Below are positions 9,357 to 17,969 of a stretch of DNA of 64,000 bases, piece after piece. Each line of letters starts with the position of its first letter. The first letter of the stretch is position 1. A program made the translations under genes and the position numbers. The notes beneath the pieces are model-generated. The model saw nothing but the letters and a program-made list of their open reading frames with translations. It had not been told where the DNA came from and made no database searches. Origin of the DNA: JALYNX01 sp963724825 (lineage in GTDB: Bacteria > Actinomycetota > Acidimicrobiia > Spongiisociales > ZC4RG35); NCBI GenBank assembly GCA_963724825.1, contig CAVRWT010000017.1:91574-155573 (forward strand). Reading direction: 5' to 3'.

Positions 9357-10266
9357 GGACCATCGCCTCGCCCATCTCCGAAGGAGTGGTGGCGACCACG
9401 ATCCCGGCGGCGGTCATTGCCTCGATCTTGGCCGCAGCAGTCCCCCGGCCACCGGAGACGATGGCTCCGGCATGACCCATGCGCTTCCCGGGTGGCGCAC
9501 TGGTCCCGGCGATGAACCCGGCGACCGGCTTCGTCATCTTCGCCGCCACGAACTCCGCAGCATCCTCCTCGGCCGTTCCCCCGATCTCGCCGATCATGAC
9601 GACCCCCTCGGTCTCGGGGTCATCCTCGAACATCTGAAGAACATCGACGAAATTGGTCCCGTTGACCGGGTCGCCGCCGATGCCGACCGCTGTGGTCTGG
9701 CCGAGTCCCAGCAGCGTGAGTTGATGCACTGCCTCATAGGTGAGCGTCCCCGATCGCGAGATCACACCCACCCGCCCTCGCTGGTGGATATAGCCGGGCA
9801 TGATCCCGATCTTGCACTCGCCGGGTGTGATCACACCGGGGCAGTTGGGGCCGACGAGACGGGTCTTCTTACCGGCCAGATAGCGCTTGGCCCGGATCAT
9901 GTCGGCCACCGGAATCCCCTCGGTGATGGCAACTACCAAGTCGAGACCGGCGGCCGCTGCCTCCATGATTGCGTCGGCGGCGAATGGCGGCGGCACATAG
10001 ATAGCCGAGGCGTTGGCTCCGGTTGCCGCCACTGCTTCCTTCACCGTGGCAAACACCGGTAGATCGACCGAGTAGGCGTCGTCACGATTCGGGACGCCGG
10101 AATGATCCGTCTCACCTTCGAAGTGCATGACGGTGTCTGCCCGCGAGGGGTGAACCCCGGCGACCATCCGGGTTCCGTAGGCGATCGCCTTGTCGGTGTG
10201 GAATTGCCCGGTCTTGCCGAGACCCTGCACCAGCACCTTTGTGTTCTTGCCGACCAGGATGCTCAT
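9343..10266 (-). CDS. sucD: Succinyl-CoA synthetase alpha subunit
   Basis: SucD forms succinate-CoA ligase (ADP/GDP-forming) with SucC, converting succinyl-CoA to succinate with substrate-level phosphorylation in the TCA cycle. The 307-residue protein has the N-terminal CoA-binding Rossmann motif VLVQGLGKTGQFHT, the segment LVGPNCPGVITPGE, and the phosphohistidine motif GHAGAIVSGG near the C-terminus. Its ATG overlaps the sucC stop by 4 bp (10263-10266). The protein is complete. Confidence 0.97.
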   Translation of the reverse strand: MSILVGKNTKVLVQGLGKTGQFHTDKAIAYGTRMVAGVHPSRADTVMHFEGETDHSGVPNRDDAYSVDLPVFATVKEAVAATGANASAIYVPPPFAADAIMEAAAAGLDLVVAITEGIPVADMIRAKRYLAGKKTRLVGPNCPGVITPGECKIGIMPGYIHQRGRVGVISRSGTLTYEAVHQLTLLGLGQTTAVGIGGDPVNGTNFVDVLQMFEDDPETEGVVMIGEIGGTAEEDAAEFVAAKMTKPVAGFIAGTSAPPGKRMGHAGAIVSGGRGTAAAKIEAMTAAGIVVATTPSEMGEAMVRALG

Positions 10267-11486
10267 CGGGTCAACTCCAGGATCTTCTCTGCGCCGTCAC
10301 GAAGGTTCTCCGCGGCCACCAGGTCGAGGCCGGAGTCCCTCAGGATCTGCCTGCCCAGGTCGACGTTGGTCCCTTCGAGCCTGACCACCAATGGGACCTT
10401 GAGACCGACGCGCTCGACGGCTTCGACGATCCCGGTGGCGATGACATCGCAGCGCATGATCCCCCCGAAGATATTGACGAATATCCCCTTCACATTGGGG
10501 TCGCTGGTGATGATCTGGAAGCCGGTCGCCACCTGGTCGGCGTCCGCCCCGCCACCAACGTCGAGGAAGTTGGCCGGCTCCCCACCGACATGCTTGATGG
10601 TGTCCATGGTCGCCATCGCCAGACCAGCCCCGTTGACCAGGCATCCGATGGTGCCCTCGAGTTTGATGTAGTTGAGGCCGGCATTGCGGGCCGCCAGCTC
10701 GGCCGGGTCCTCTTCACTCTCGTCACGCATCGCCACCACATCCGGATGGCGGAAGAGGGCGTTGTCATCAAATCCCATCTTCCCATCCAACGCGATGATC
10801 CTTCCATCCGTCGTCACGACGAGTGGGTTGATCTCGATCAGGTCCGTGTCGAGCTCGCCGGCCGCGCCGACCAGGGCCTTTACGAAGGGCCCGAAATTGG
10901 CGGCCGCCTCTCCTCGGAGCCCAAGAGAGTGCGCCAACTCATTGGCCTGGAAGTCCGCGAATCCGATAGCGGGATCCACCTCCTCGCGGAGGATCTTCTC
11001 CGGCGTCTCCTCGGCCACTTTCTCGATGTCCATGCCCCCCTCGGTCGAGGCCATGACGATGTTGCGCCCGACGCTGCGGTCGAGCAACACCGCCAGATAC
11101 AGCTCGCGATCGATGTCGATGCCCTGTTCGAGATAGAGGCGGTTGACAACCTTGCCCTCACTACCGGTCTGGATCGTGACCAAAGTGGAGCCCAGCATCT
11201 TCGTAGCCAGCTCCCGGACTTTCGCTTCGGCAGCCTCGGGACCACCTTCGATGGCGGCGGTGATCACGTTGACCCCTCGCACCTCCGGATACTCGACGAA
11301 GGTTCCCTTCCCCCGGCCGCCGGCATGGATCTGGGACTTGAGGACCACGACCGGGTTCCCCGACTCCTCGATCAAAGGTCTCACCGCGGCGACGGCTTCG
11401 TCCACGGTGGTAGCCAGCCGACCCTGCGGCACCGGAATTCCGCGGGCCGCCATGAGTTGCTTGGCCTGGTACTCGTGGATCTTCAA
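10263..11486 (-). CDS. sucC: Succinyl-CoA synthetase beta subunit
   Basis: SucC supplies the ATP-grasp nucleotide-binding half of succinate-CoA ligase. The family start KIHEYQAKQLMAARGIPVP fixes the start at TTG 11486 with a good ribosome site (GGAGAAAGGA) upstream. The open frame beyond it is not SucC. Motifs are the ATP-grasp segment VVLKSQIHAGGRGKG, EINPLVVT, LDGKMGFDDNA and the phosphate-loop region NFLDVGGGA. The length of about 407 residues is normal. Its TTG overlaps the stop of the upstream B12-binding gene in TTGA, so the three genes are probably one operon. Confidence 0.97.
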   Translation of the reverse strand: MKIHEYQAKQLMAARGIPVPQGRLATTVDEAVAAVRPLIEESGNPVVVLKSQIHAGGRGKGTFVEYPEVRGVNVITAAIEGGPEAAEAKVRELATKMLGSTLVTIQTGSEGKVVNRLYLEQGIDIDRELYLAVLLDRSVGRNIVMASTEGGMDIEKVAEETPEKILREEVDPAIGFADFQANELAHSLGLRGEAAANFGPFVKALVGAAGELDTDLIEINPLVVTTDGRIIALDGKMGFDDNALFRHPDVVAMRDESEEDPAELAARNAGLNYIKLEGTIGCLVNGAGLAMATMDTIKHVGGEPANFLDVGGGADADQVATGFQIITSDPNVKGIFVNIFGGIMRCDVIATGIVEAVERVGLKVPLVVRLEGTNVDLGRQILRDSGLDLVAAENLRDGAEKILELTR

Positions 11487-11899
11487 GGGGTTCCTTTCTC
11501 CTGATTCGAACGGGACGGGACATGGGCATCGACCCATTCGGTGATCTCGTCCAACGGGGTTCCCGGTGTGAACACCGTCGCCAAGCCCGCTTCGATCAAA
11601 TTGGCTATGTCGGCATCGGGGATCACCCCGCCGCCGAAGACGATGATGTCCGCACCCTGGCGTGATGCCAACTCGGTAACGACCTGTGGGAACTGGGTCC
11701 GGTGGGCACCTGACAATGAGGAAAGACCGACCGCATCGACATCCTCTTGGATCGCAGTCTCCGCGATCTGGGCCGGGGTCTGGTGGAGGCCGGAATAGAT
11801 GACCTCGAAGCCGGCGTCGCGCAAGGCCCGCGCAATGACCTTGGCGCCCCGATCGTGGCCATCGAGACCGGGTTTGGCGATGAGAATGCGGCGAGGCAT
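11483..11899 (-). CDS. Stand-alone B12-binding domain of methylmalonyl-CoA mutase type
   Basis: This protein of about 138 residues is a free cobalamin-binding domain like the C-terminal part of methylmalonyl-CoA mutase. It has the base-off B12 signature LDGHDRGAKVIARALRDAGF (Asp-x-His-x-x-Gly), VGLSSLSGAH and VFGGGVIP. In split mutases this subunit works with a separate catalytic subunit, which is not in the window. Its place directly before sucC-sucD, overlapping sucC by 4 bp, links it to succinyl-CoA metabolism. The start ATG 11899 gives the usual MPRRILIAKPGLDG; an in-frame ATG at 11932 would add eleven residues. Confidence 0.88.
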   Translation of the reverse strand: MPRRILIAKPGLDGHDRGAKVIARALRDAGFEVIYSGLHQTPAQIAETAIQEDVDAVGLSSLSGAHRTQFPQVVTELASRQGADIIVFGGGVIPDADIANLIEAGLATVFTPGTPLDEITEWVDAHVPSRSNQEKGTP

Positions 11900-11958
11900 G
11901 CGGGGCCGCAAGGCTAGTTGCCGGCTGAACATGCGCCGATCTCACCTACCCTTCGCAG

Positions 11959-13056
11959 GTGACCACTTCACGCATCGACGGGTTGCCGAAGGCGGGAGTC
12001 TCGGTGTGGTCGGATCAGATCTCCCGGGCCATGCTCGACTCCGGGGAGCTGGCCCTGCGCATCGAGCGCGACGCTGTAACTGGTGTGACTTCCAACCCGA
12101 CGATCTTCGCCGGTGCCATCGTCGGCTCGGCCGACTACGACGAGCAGCTTCAGGATCTCAAATCGGCGGGAGTCGGCACCGAGGAGATCGCCAAGAGCCT
12201 GATGAGCGCCGACATTCAGGGGGGCTGCGATCTCCTGCTCGGAGTCTTCCGCGAGAGCAGCGGTAGGGATGGCTTCGTCTCGGTTGAAGTGTCGCCAACA
12301 CTCGCCGGTGACAGTCAAGCCACGGTGGCCGAGGCCCGGGACTGGGTGAAGCAGATCAGCCGCCCCAACCTCCTGGTGAAGGTCCCGGCCACAGCCGAGG
12401 GGGTTCCGGCAATCAGAGCCCTGATCGGTGAGGGCATCTCGGTGAACGTCACTCTGATCTTCTCGTTGCAGCGATACGACGAGGTCATGGAGGCCTACCT
12501 GGACGGCCTGGAGGACTTTCGGGCGTCCGGAGGCGACCTGTCCACAATCGCTTCGGTCGCATCTTTCTTCGTGTCTCGATTCGACACCGAGGTCGATCCG
12601 AGGCTCGAAGCCATCGGAACCGACGATGCCCTCGCCTTGCGGGGGGTGACCGCGGTTGCCAATGCCCGGGTCGCCTACGGCCTGTTTCTGGAGAAGTTCG
12701 AGTCGGAGCGTTTCCAGTCGTTGGAAGCCGACGGCGCCAGGGTTCAGCGTCCCCTCTGGGCGTCGACGTCGACCAAGAATCCCGCCTACCCCGATCTGAT
12801 CTATGTGGAAGGACTGGTCGCACCCGACACGGTCAACACGATGCCGCTGCCCACCATCGACGCCTACCAGGACCACGGCGAGCCTTCGCCCAATCCCTTC
12901 GGCACAGCTGATATCGAGCAGGCGGGAGACGATCTGGAGCGACTGGGGTCGGTTGGCATCGATTACGAGGACGTGGTCCGGATCCTCGAAGAGGAAGGCG
13001 TCGACAAGTTCACCAAGAGCTGGTTGGAGCTCCTGGAGCGGGTGGAGCAGGCCTGA
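11959..13056 (+). CDS. tal: Transaldolase
   Basis: This 365-residue transaldolase of the long TalB-like actinobacterial type transfers a three-carbon dihydroxyacetone unit in the non-oxidative pentose phosphate pathway. The motif GVTSNPTIFAGAI near residue 43, the Schiff-base lysine in NLLVKVPAT (about residue 140), and VNVTLIFSLQRY follow in the family order, and the C-terminal segment TSTKNPAYPDLIYVE is also typical. The start is GTG at 11959, transcribed divergently from the B12-binding gene. Complete. Confidence 0.96.
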   Translation: MTTSRIDGLPKAGVSVWSDQISRAMLDSGELALRIERDAVTGVTSNPTIFAGAIVGSADYDEQLQDLKSAGVGTEEIAKSLMSADIQGGCDLLLGVFRESSGRDGFVSVEVSPTLAGDSQATVAEARDWVKQISRPNLLVKVPATAEGVPAIRALIGEGISVNVTLIFSLQRYDEVMEAYLDGLEDFRASGGDLSTIASVASFFVSRFDTEVDPRLEAIGTDDALALRGVTAVANARVAYGLFLEKFESERFQSLEADGARVQRPLWASTSTKNPAYPDLIYVEGLVAPDTVNTMPLPTIDAYQDHGEPSPNPFGTADIEQAGDDLERLGSVGIDYEDVVRILEEEGVDKFTKSWLELLERVEQA

Positions 13057-13583
13057 CTGGAGCCTGGTCGCCGCTCTCGGTCGAAGAGGCAGTCGACCTC
13101 TTTCGGGGAGCGCCGTTCCGATGGTGGATCTCAGGTGGTCGAGCCCTCGAGCTGAGTACCGGACGGTCCTGGCGTGAGCACGACGATCTGGACATAGGTG
13201 TCTGCCGACAGGCGATCGACCAGGCGCTCGGCTGGTTGGACGGATGGGACTTCGAGGTCAGTACCAACAATGTGTGGGCCCGCCGAACCACCGAGGATCC
13301 GTGGGGACTCGACCTGACGATCGGCGAGGGTGACGAGGAAGACTGGATCTACCGGCGGGATCCGAAGGTCACCCTCCCTTGGGACAGAGCGGTCCTCTAC
13401 ACCCCTGGCGGAGTCCCCTATCTGGCGCCCGATCTGCAGCTCCTGTTCAAGTCCAAGGATCTTCGCCCCAAGGACGACCTCGATGCTGCCGAGGTGATCC
13501 CCGGATTGGCCCCGGCCCAGTTGCAGTTTCTGTCGGATCACCTCGATTCCAACCACCCCTGGCGTGGGCTGCTTCTGACCTGA
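13053..13583 (+). CDS. Nucleotidyltransferase-fold protein (aminoglycoside 2''-adenylyltransferase-like)
   Basis: The coding frame encodes a small nucleotidyltransferase domain: FRWWISGGRALEL and REHDDLDIGV give the glycine pair and the Asp-x-Asp metal site of the AadB-like superfamily, followed by TPGGVPYLAPDLQLLFKSK and the terminal SNHPWRGLLL. There is no in-frame ATG, GTG or TTG before the catalytic motif; the first is TTG 13236, which would remove it. The frame stays open to CTG 13053, which overlaps the tal stop and has GGAG five bases upstream. I therefore propose a CTG start or a small upstream sequence error. The substrate is unknown; antibiotic modification should not be assumed. 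Confidence 0.72.
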   Translation: MTGAWSPLSVEEAVDLFRGAPFRWWISGGRALELSTGRSWREHDDLDIGVCRQAIDQALGWLDGWDFEVSTNNVWARRTTEDPWGLDLTIGEGDEEDWIYRRDPKVTLPWDRAVLYTPGGVPYLAPDLQLLFKSKDLRPKDDLDAAEVIPGLAPAQLQFLSDHLDSNHPWRGLLLT

Positions 13584-13650
13584 GCCCGTGACTTAGCGGA
13601 TGCTCCCCGCGCCGTGGAACCAGACATCTTCTCGATACCGTCCAATTGAC

Positions 13651-14841
13651 ATGAAGCTTCGAGCCACGCTGCTCGGCATCTCCCTATTGCTGGTCGCCTG
13701 CGGGGCAGGTCCGCTGGCGGAATCGACCACCACGATCGCCATCGCCGCCCACGACGGCTATCCCGACCACCACGCCGCCGACGGTCGACGGAGCGGGGGT
13801 CAGGGTCATCGTCACCGCGACCGCCGTCTCTCAGCCCGATGGAACGGTTGAGCTCTGCTTGCCTGGCATGGCCGGCCCCTGCCCCGGGATCCTGCTCGAT
13901 GGAGACATCGAGCCTGATCTGATTGCGAGCCCTGAGGACCCGATCGTGATTCAGGTGACCGGTTTGTACGACGGCCGACGATTGATTCCCGAATCCGAGC
14001 CAACGGTCTTCGACTATGCCCCCATGGCGGAAACGGATTACGCCTCGCTTTGCCCCGGCCTACAGGGAACCCCATCTCTGAACTCTCCGGATGATCTGAC
14101 CGGGGCGATCGGAAACTACGTCAGCTCACAGCCGGACTATGCCGAGACTTGGTGGGATCGGACAGCTCGATCTTGACGGTGTGGTTCAAGGGGGAAGACG
14201 TTGCAGCACACCAGACCGCCATCGAGGAGCTCGCCGATGGTGAGCCGGTCTGTGTGGCCGGCGGGGCCCGGTTTTCTCAGGCGGAGCTCCTGGAGGCATC
14301 CGAGTTAATCAATCAGTTCCGCGACAGCCGAGGGCTGCCCCTCGTCACCCAGGGCTACGGCGTCGGAGGTCTAACCAACACGATCCAGACCTGGCGGTCG
14401 ACGAGATCGACGCAACCACGCGATCCGCGCTCGCCGACCTCGTCGGCGAGAGGGTCGTCCTCTATCCCTTCATCGAATTGCTCGACGACGAGCTTGCCGC
14501 GCTGCCGGAGCCGGTGACCGCGGTCCCTGGAGACGTCGACATCCTGACCAGCCGCATCAGAGCGGGGGGAGGAATGGATGCCCTCGGGCAGCTTCACCTT
14601 GAACTACGACGCCGACATGAACTGTGTCTACTTCTCCGAGCCGGGGTCGACCGACCGAATCGTGCCGGTCTGGCCATTCGGATACTCGGCGACCAGCGAT
14701 CCGATGAACCTCTACGACTACGACGGGGGTCTGGTTGCGGTGGCGGGCGATCAGTTGGAGCTGGGCGGAGGAAACGTCGGGACCGGGATGGTTGAGGGCA
14801 ACACCTGTGGTGCCAATTCAGCCTGGATCGTCAATCGGTAG
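13651..14841 (+). pseudogene. Putative secreted lipoprotein gene, broken by about four frameshifts
   Basis: An ATG at 13651 opens a clear lipoprotein signal (LRATLLGISLLLVACGAG, lipobox LVAC), followed by a Thr-rich linker. Coding-like sequence then continues in changing frames: PDGTVELCLPGMAGPCPGILL (13.85 kb), SSILTVWFKGEDVAAHQTAIEEL (14.16 kb), VDEIDATTRSALADLVGERVV (14.40 kb) and SFTLNYDADMNCVYFSEPG up to the TAG at 14841. The piece frames run 1-2-1-0-1, so both extra and missing bases are needed. I recognise no family. It is either a decayed surface lipoprotein or one damaged by sequence error. Confidence 0.55.
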
Positions 14842-14851
14842 ACTCTGGGCC

Positions 14852-15239
14852 TCAGGATCCTCGACCGCCGTCAGTGGCCAGGGTGCGATGTACCCGGGGC
14901 AGCCAGTTGATTCTCGACACTTGAGCCTCTCTTCCGCTCGTCGCTGCACCGTCCGACGTCATGATGAAGTTGAGGAATCCGAGGATGAAGGAGACCCCGA
15001 TCAGGATGAAGAGGATGGTGAAGATCCGGGAGAACTCGGTGGTGGGGTAAAAGTCGCCAAAGCCCGACGTGGTCAGCATCACCACCGTGAAGTAGAGGGA
15101 GTCGACGCACGACCACTCCTCGACAAAGTGATAGAAGACGGTGCCGGTGCCCACGATGGCGAGGAAACCCAAGGATGAGTCTCCTCCCAGCCGGCTCCTT
15201 CCACATCGCCTTGAACGTCTTGGCGAGTTCTCTGAACAC
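14852..15239 (-). CDS. Two-TM potassium-channel-like protein (one frameshift)
   Basis: Joined across one frame change near 15170, this is a protein of about 128 residues: an amphipathic start FRELAKTFKAMWKEPAGRRLI, TM1 (LGFLAIVGTGTVFYHFVE), a pore helix and filter (LYFTVVMLTTSGFGDFYP), TM2 (IFTILFILIGVSFILGFLNFI) and a short tail. It fits the ion-channel_2 family. The filter reads T-S-G-F-G-D instead of the usual T-V-G-Y-G-D, so potassium selectivity is uncertain. The frame change corresponds to one extra T. It converges on the preceding lipoprotein remnant. Confidence 0.78.
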
Positions 15240-15249
15240 GGCCTACAAC

Positions 15250-15696
15250 CTATCGCGCGACGAGCAGGCTCTCCACCGTCTTGGTCGCCCGACGCTCCCG
15301 GGTTTCCGCCTGCTTGGCCTCGGCGACGTACATGGCATGCTCCCGCCGGTGGCTGTAACTGAGGGCGTCGAATGCCTCCCTGGCGCCCGGGCTGCGATCG
15401 AGCAGCAACGCGAGCTCGACAGGTATCTCGACTTGACGCTCGGACTCGTCCCGCTTGACCGTGACCGACACGCTGTCACCGAGTTCCTTGCCCAGCTTCT
15501 GCCGGATCTCCTTGAGAACGCCGAGCACCGACTCACCGCCCATTCGAACAATGCTCCCCCGATACTCGAGTCCGTCGAAACTCGCTTTCACGGGGACTCG
15601 GCCGCCGCCTCCAAGCGCCTCGACCACATCGTCCGGGATCCGAACATAGGCGCCACCACGCGGTGCACCCTCTATGGTCGATTCGAAGCTGGTCAT
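15250..15696 (-). CDS. DUF1905 / YdeI-like domain protein
   Basis: This protein of about 148 residues combines a DUF1905 domain (GGAYVRIPDDVVEALGGGGRVPVKASFDG, GSIVRMGGESVLGVLKEIRQKLG) with a short C-terminal YdeI/OmdA-like helical part (VELALLLDRSPGAREAFDALSYSHRREH). Such proteins are small cytoplasmic proteins of unknown role. I chose ATG 15696 because it overlaps the helicase stop in ATGA and has GGAG six bases upstream. An in-frame start at 15717 would lie inside the helicase gene. Co-transcription with the helicase is likely. Confidence 0.85.
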   Translation of the reverse strand: MTSFESTIEGAPRGGAYVRIPDDVVEALGGGGRVPVKASFDGLEYRGSIVRMGGESVLGVLKEIRQKLGKELGDSVSVTVKRDESERQVEIPVELALLLDRSPGAREAFDALSYSHRREHAMYVAEAKQAETRERRATKTVESLLVAR

Positions 15697-17921
15697 GCCC
15701 GCTCCAGCGGTGCCCATGCCAGCAACAGTCGCTTCTTGCCTTGAGTGTCGAACATGACTTCAGCTTCGGCCCGATCACCGGAGCCGACCACCTCCCGGAC
15801 AGTCCCCAATCCCCATCGGTCGTGGCGGACCCGATCACCGGGACCGATCTCGCCGGCTTCGACCGTCGTTCGCGGCCCGACCGACGCAGCCCTCTCCGCA
15901 GGGGAACGTCGCTCACGCTTGGCGGCCTTCTCCATCAGTCCATCCGGAATCTCACCAAGAAACCGTGACGGCGGGTTGTAGTTGGAGCCGCCGAACAACA
16001 TCCGGCTCCAGGCAGAAGTCAGATACAGACTGTCCTGGGCACGGGTGATCCCCACATAGGCGAGACGCCGCTCCTCCTCCAGTTCGGCCGGGTCGCCGAG
16101 CGATCGCATGTGCGGAAACACGCCGTCCTCCATGCCGACGATGAAGACTGCCGGAAACTCCAGGCCCTTCGCGGTGTGCAGTGTCATCAGGGTCACTGCT
16201 CCGGCTCCTTCGTCCCATTCATCGATGTCCGCCACCAGGGCGGTCGATTCCAGGAAGATCTCGAGCCGACGCAGGTTGTCGAGCGAATCGAACTCTTCGT
16301 CTCCAATCACCGCTCCCTCGTTGGAGCTCTCGAACTCGGAGGCCACCCCCGCGAGCTCACGCAGGTTCTCCACTCGCCCCATCGCCTCGATCGTCTTCTC
16401 TGCTTCGAGAGTGGCCAGCATGCCGGTGTCGTCGAGCACCGACTGGACCGCGGCGGTTACACCACCCTCGGCGGCGCTCTCGGTGAGACGGTCCATGATG
16501 GCGACGAATTCACCCACGGCCGCCTGGGCCCGGCCATTCAGCTGGTGGATCTCAGCCCCCCTGCGCAGCCCTTCGAAGAAGCTGATGCCCTGGGTCTGGC
16601 TGAAGCGATCGACGTGGGCCAGGGTGGTGTCGCCGATGCCACGCCTCGGCTCGTTGATGATCCGCTTCACCGATACCTCGTCGGACGGGTTGACGATGGT
16701 TCGCAGATAGGCGACCGCGTCCTTGATCTCCTTGCGGTCATAGAACTTGACCGAGCCCACGACGGTGTACGGGATCGCACGCCGCACGAAGACGTCCTCG
16801 ATGACGCGCGACATGGCATTGGTTCGATAGAAGACCGCAACGTCGGAAAGATTGTGACCGGCCGACTTGAGACGCTCGATCTCGTCCACCACGTACCCGG
16901 CCTCGTCGTGCTCGTCCTCGGCTTCGAACCGGACGATGGGCACCCCGGGGCCCTTGTCGGACCAAAGGTTCTTCGGTGTGCGCTTGGTGTTGTTGGAAAT
17001 GACCGAGTTGGCGGCGCCGAGGATGGTCTCGCTGGAGCGGTAGTTCTGGTCGAGAACGATGATCCTGGCGTCCGGGTAGTCCTTCTCGAAGTCGGTGATG
17101 TTCCGGATGTCGGCACCCCGGAACCGATAGATCGACTGGTCAGAGTCACCGACGACGCAGAGGTTGCGATGGACCGCGGTGAGTTGTTTCACCAGGACGT
17201 ATTGGGCGCGATTGGTGTCCTGGTATTCGTCGACCAGCACATACCGGAACTTGTTCTGATACTGGGACAGGACGTCGGGGAAAGCGCCAAACAGCTCGAC
17301 TGTCACCATCAGGAGGTCGTCGAAGTCCATCGCCGACGCCTCCAGCAGCCGCTGCTGATAGAGGCGATAGACGTCGGCCACCTGCTCGTGATAGAAGCCC
17401 TCACCCTGGTCGGCAAAGGTCTCGAAGTCGACCAGCTCGTTCTTCGACTTGGAGATGACCGCCTTCATCGCCTTGGCCGGGAACCGCTTGCTGTCCAGAT
17501 CGAGGTCCTTGAGGACCAGGTTGATCAGCCGGACCGAGTCCGCCTCGTCATAGATCGAGAAGCTGGAGCGATAGCCCAGCCTGGAGACCTCCCGGCGCAG
17601 GATCCGAACACAAGCGGAGTGGAAGGTCGACACCTGCATCGAGCGGACGGCGCCACCCACCAGGGCCCCTACCCGCCCCCTCATCTCGTTGGCTGCCTTG
17701 TTGGTGAAGGTGATGGCCAGGATGGCGTCAGGCGCCACCCGGAGGTCGCGGATCAAGTGGGCGATGCGATAGGTGAGCACCCGGGTCTTGCCGGAGCCGG
17801 CACCGGCCACGACCAGGACCGGTCCTTCGGTCGCAGCCACCGCCTCGCGCTGTGTCGGGTTCAGGTCGGCAAAGAGCGGGGACTCGGCCGGTACGTCGTC
17901 GTAAAACCACTCAGCCTGCAT
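15693..17921 (-). CDS. pcrA: UvrD/PcrA-type superfamily 1 DNA helicase
   Basis: This 742-residue 3'-5' DNA helicase acts in repair and removes recombinase or RNA polymerase from DNA. Motif Q and Walker A (LNPTQREAV, VVAGAGSGKTRVL, residues ~20-50), ITFTNKAANEM (Ia), VDEYQDTN (II), GDSDQSIYRFRGA (III), TLHTAKGLEFPAVFIVGMEDGVFPH (V) and VGITRAQDSLYL (VI) are all present. A C-terminal Tudor-like segment (GDRVRHDRWGLGTV) is typical of PcrA. Complete and intact; the small DUF1905 gene overlaps its 3' end. Confidence 0.96.
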   Translation of the reverse strand: MQAEWFYDDVPAESPLFADLNPTQREAVAATEGPVLVVAGAGSGKTRVLTYRIAHLIRDLRVAPDAILAITFTNKAANEMRGRVGALVGGAVRSMQVSTFHSACVRILRREVSRLGYRSSFSIYDEADSVRLINLVLKDLDLDSKRFPAKAMKAVISKSKNELVDFETFADQGEGFYHEQVADVYRLYQQRLLEASAMDFDDLLMVTVELFGAFPDVLSQYQNKFRYVLVDEYQDTNRAQYVLVKQLTAVHRNLCVVGDSDQSIYRFRGADIRNITDFEKDYPDARIIVLDQNYRSSETILGAANSVISNNTKRTPKNLWSDKGPGVPIVRFEAEDEHDEAGYVVDEIERLKSAGHNLSDVAVFYRTNAMSRVIEDVFVRRAIPYTVVGSVKFYDRKEIKDAVAYLRTIVNPSDEVSVKRIINEPRRGIGDTTLAHVDRFSQTQGISFFEGLRRGAEIHQLNGRAQAAVGEFVAIMDRLTESAAEGGVTAAVQSVLDDTGMLATLEAEKTIEAMGRVENLRELAGVASEFESSNEGAVIGDEEFDSLDNLRRLEIFLESTALVADIDEWDEGAGAVTLMTLHTAKGLEFPAVFIVGMEDGVFPHMRSLGDPAELEEERRLAYVGITRAQDSLYLTSAWSRMLFGGSNYNPPSRFLGEIPDGLMEKAAKRERRSPAERAASVGPRTTVEAGEIGPGDRVRHDRWGLGTVREVVGSGDRAEAEVMFDTQGKKRLLLAWAPLERA

Positions 17922-17953
17922 CTAGGGCGATGGTACCGGCCGCGACCGACTGA

Positions 17954-17969
17954 ATCACACTGTTGTGAT
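17954..17969. terminator. Short hairpin at the 3' end of the sensor kinase gene
   Basis: ATCACA and TGTGAT (17954-17959 and 17964-17969) form a 6-bp perfect stem with a CTGT loop, directly at and after the stop of the sensor kinase gene read on the minus strand. It could end or stabilise that transcript before pcrA. There is no clear U-run, so termination is only a guess. Confidence 0.3.
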
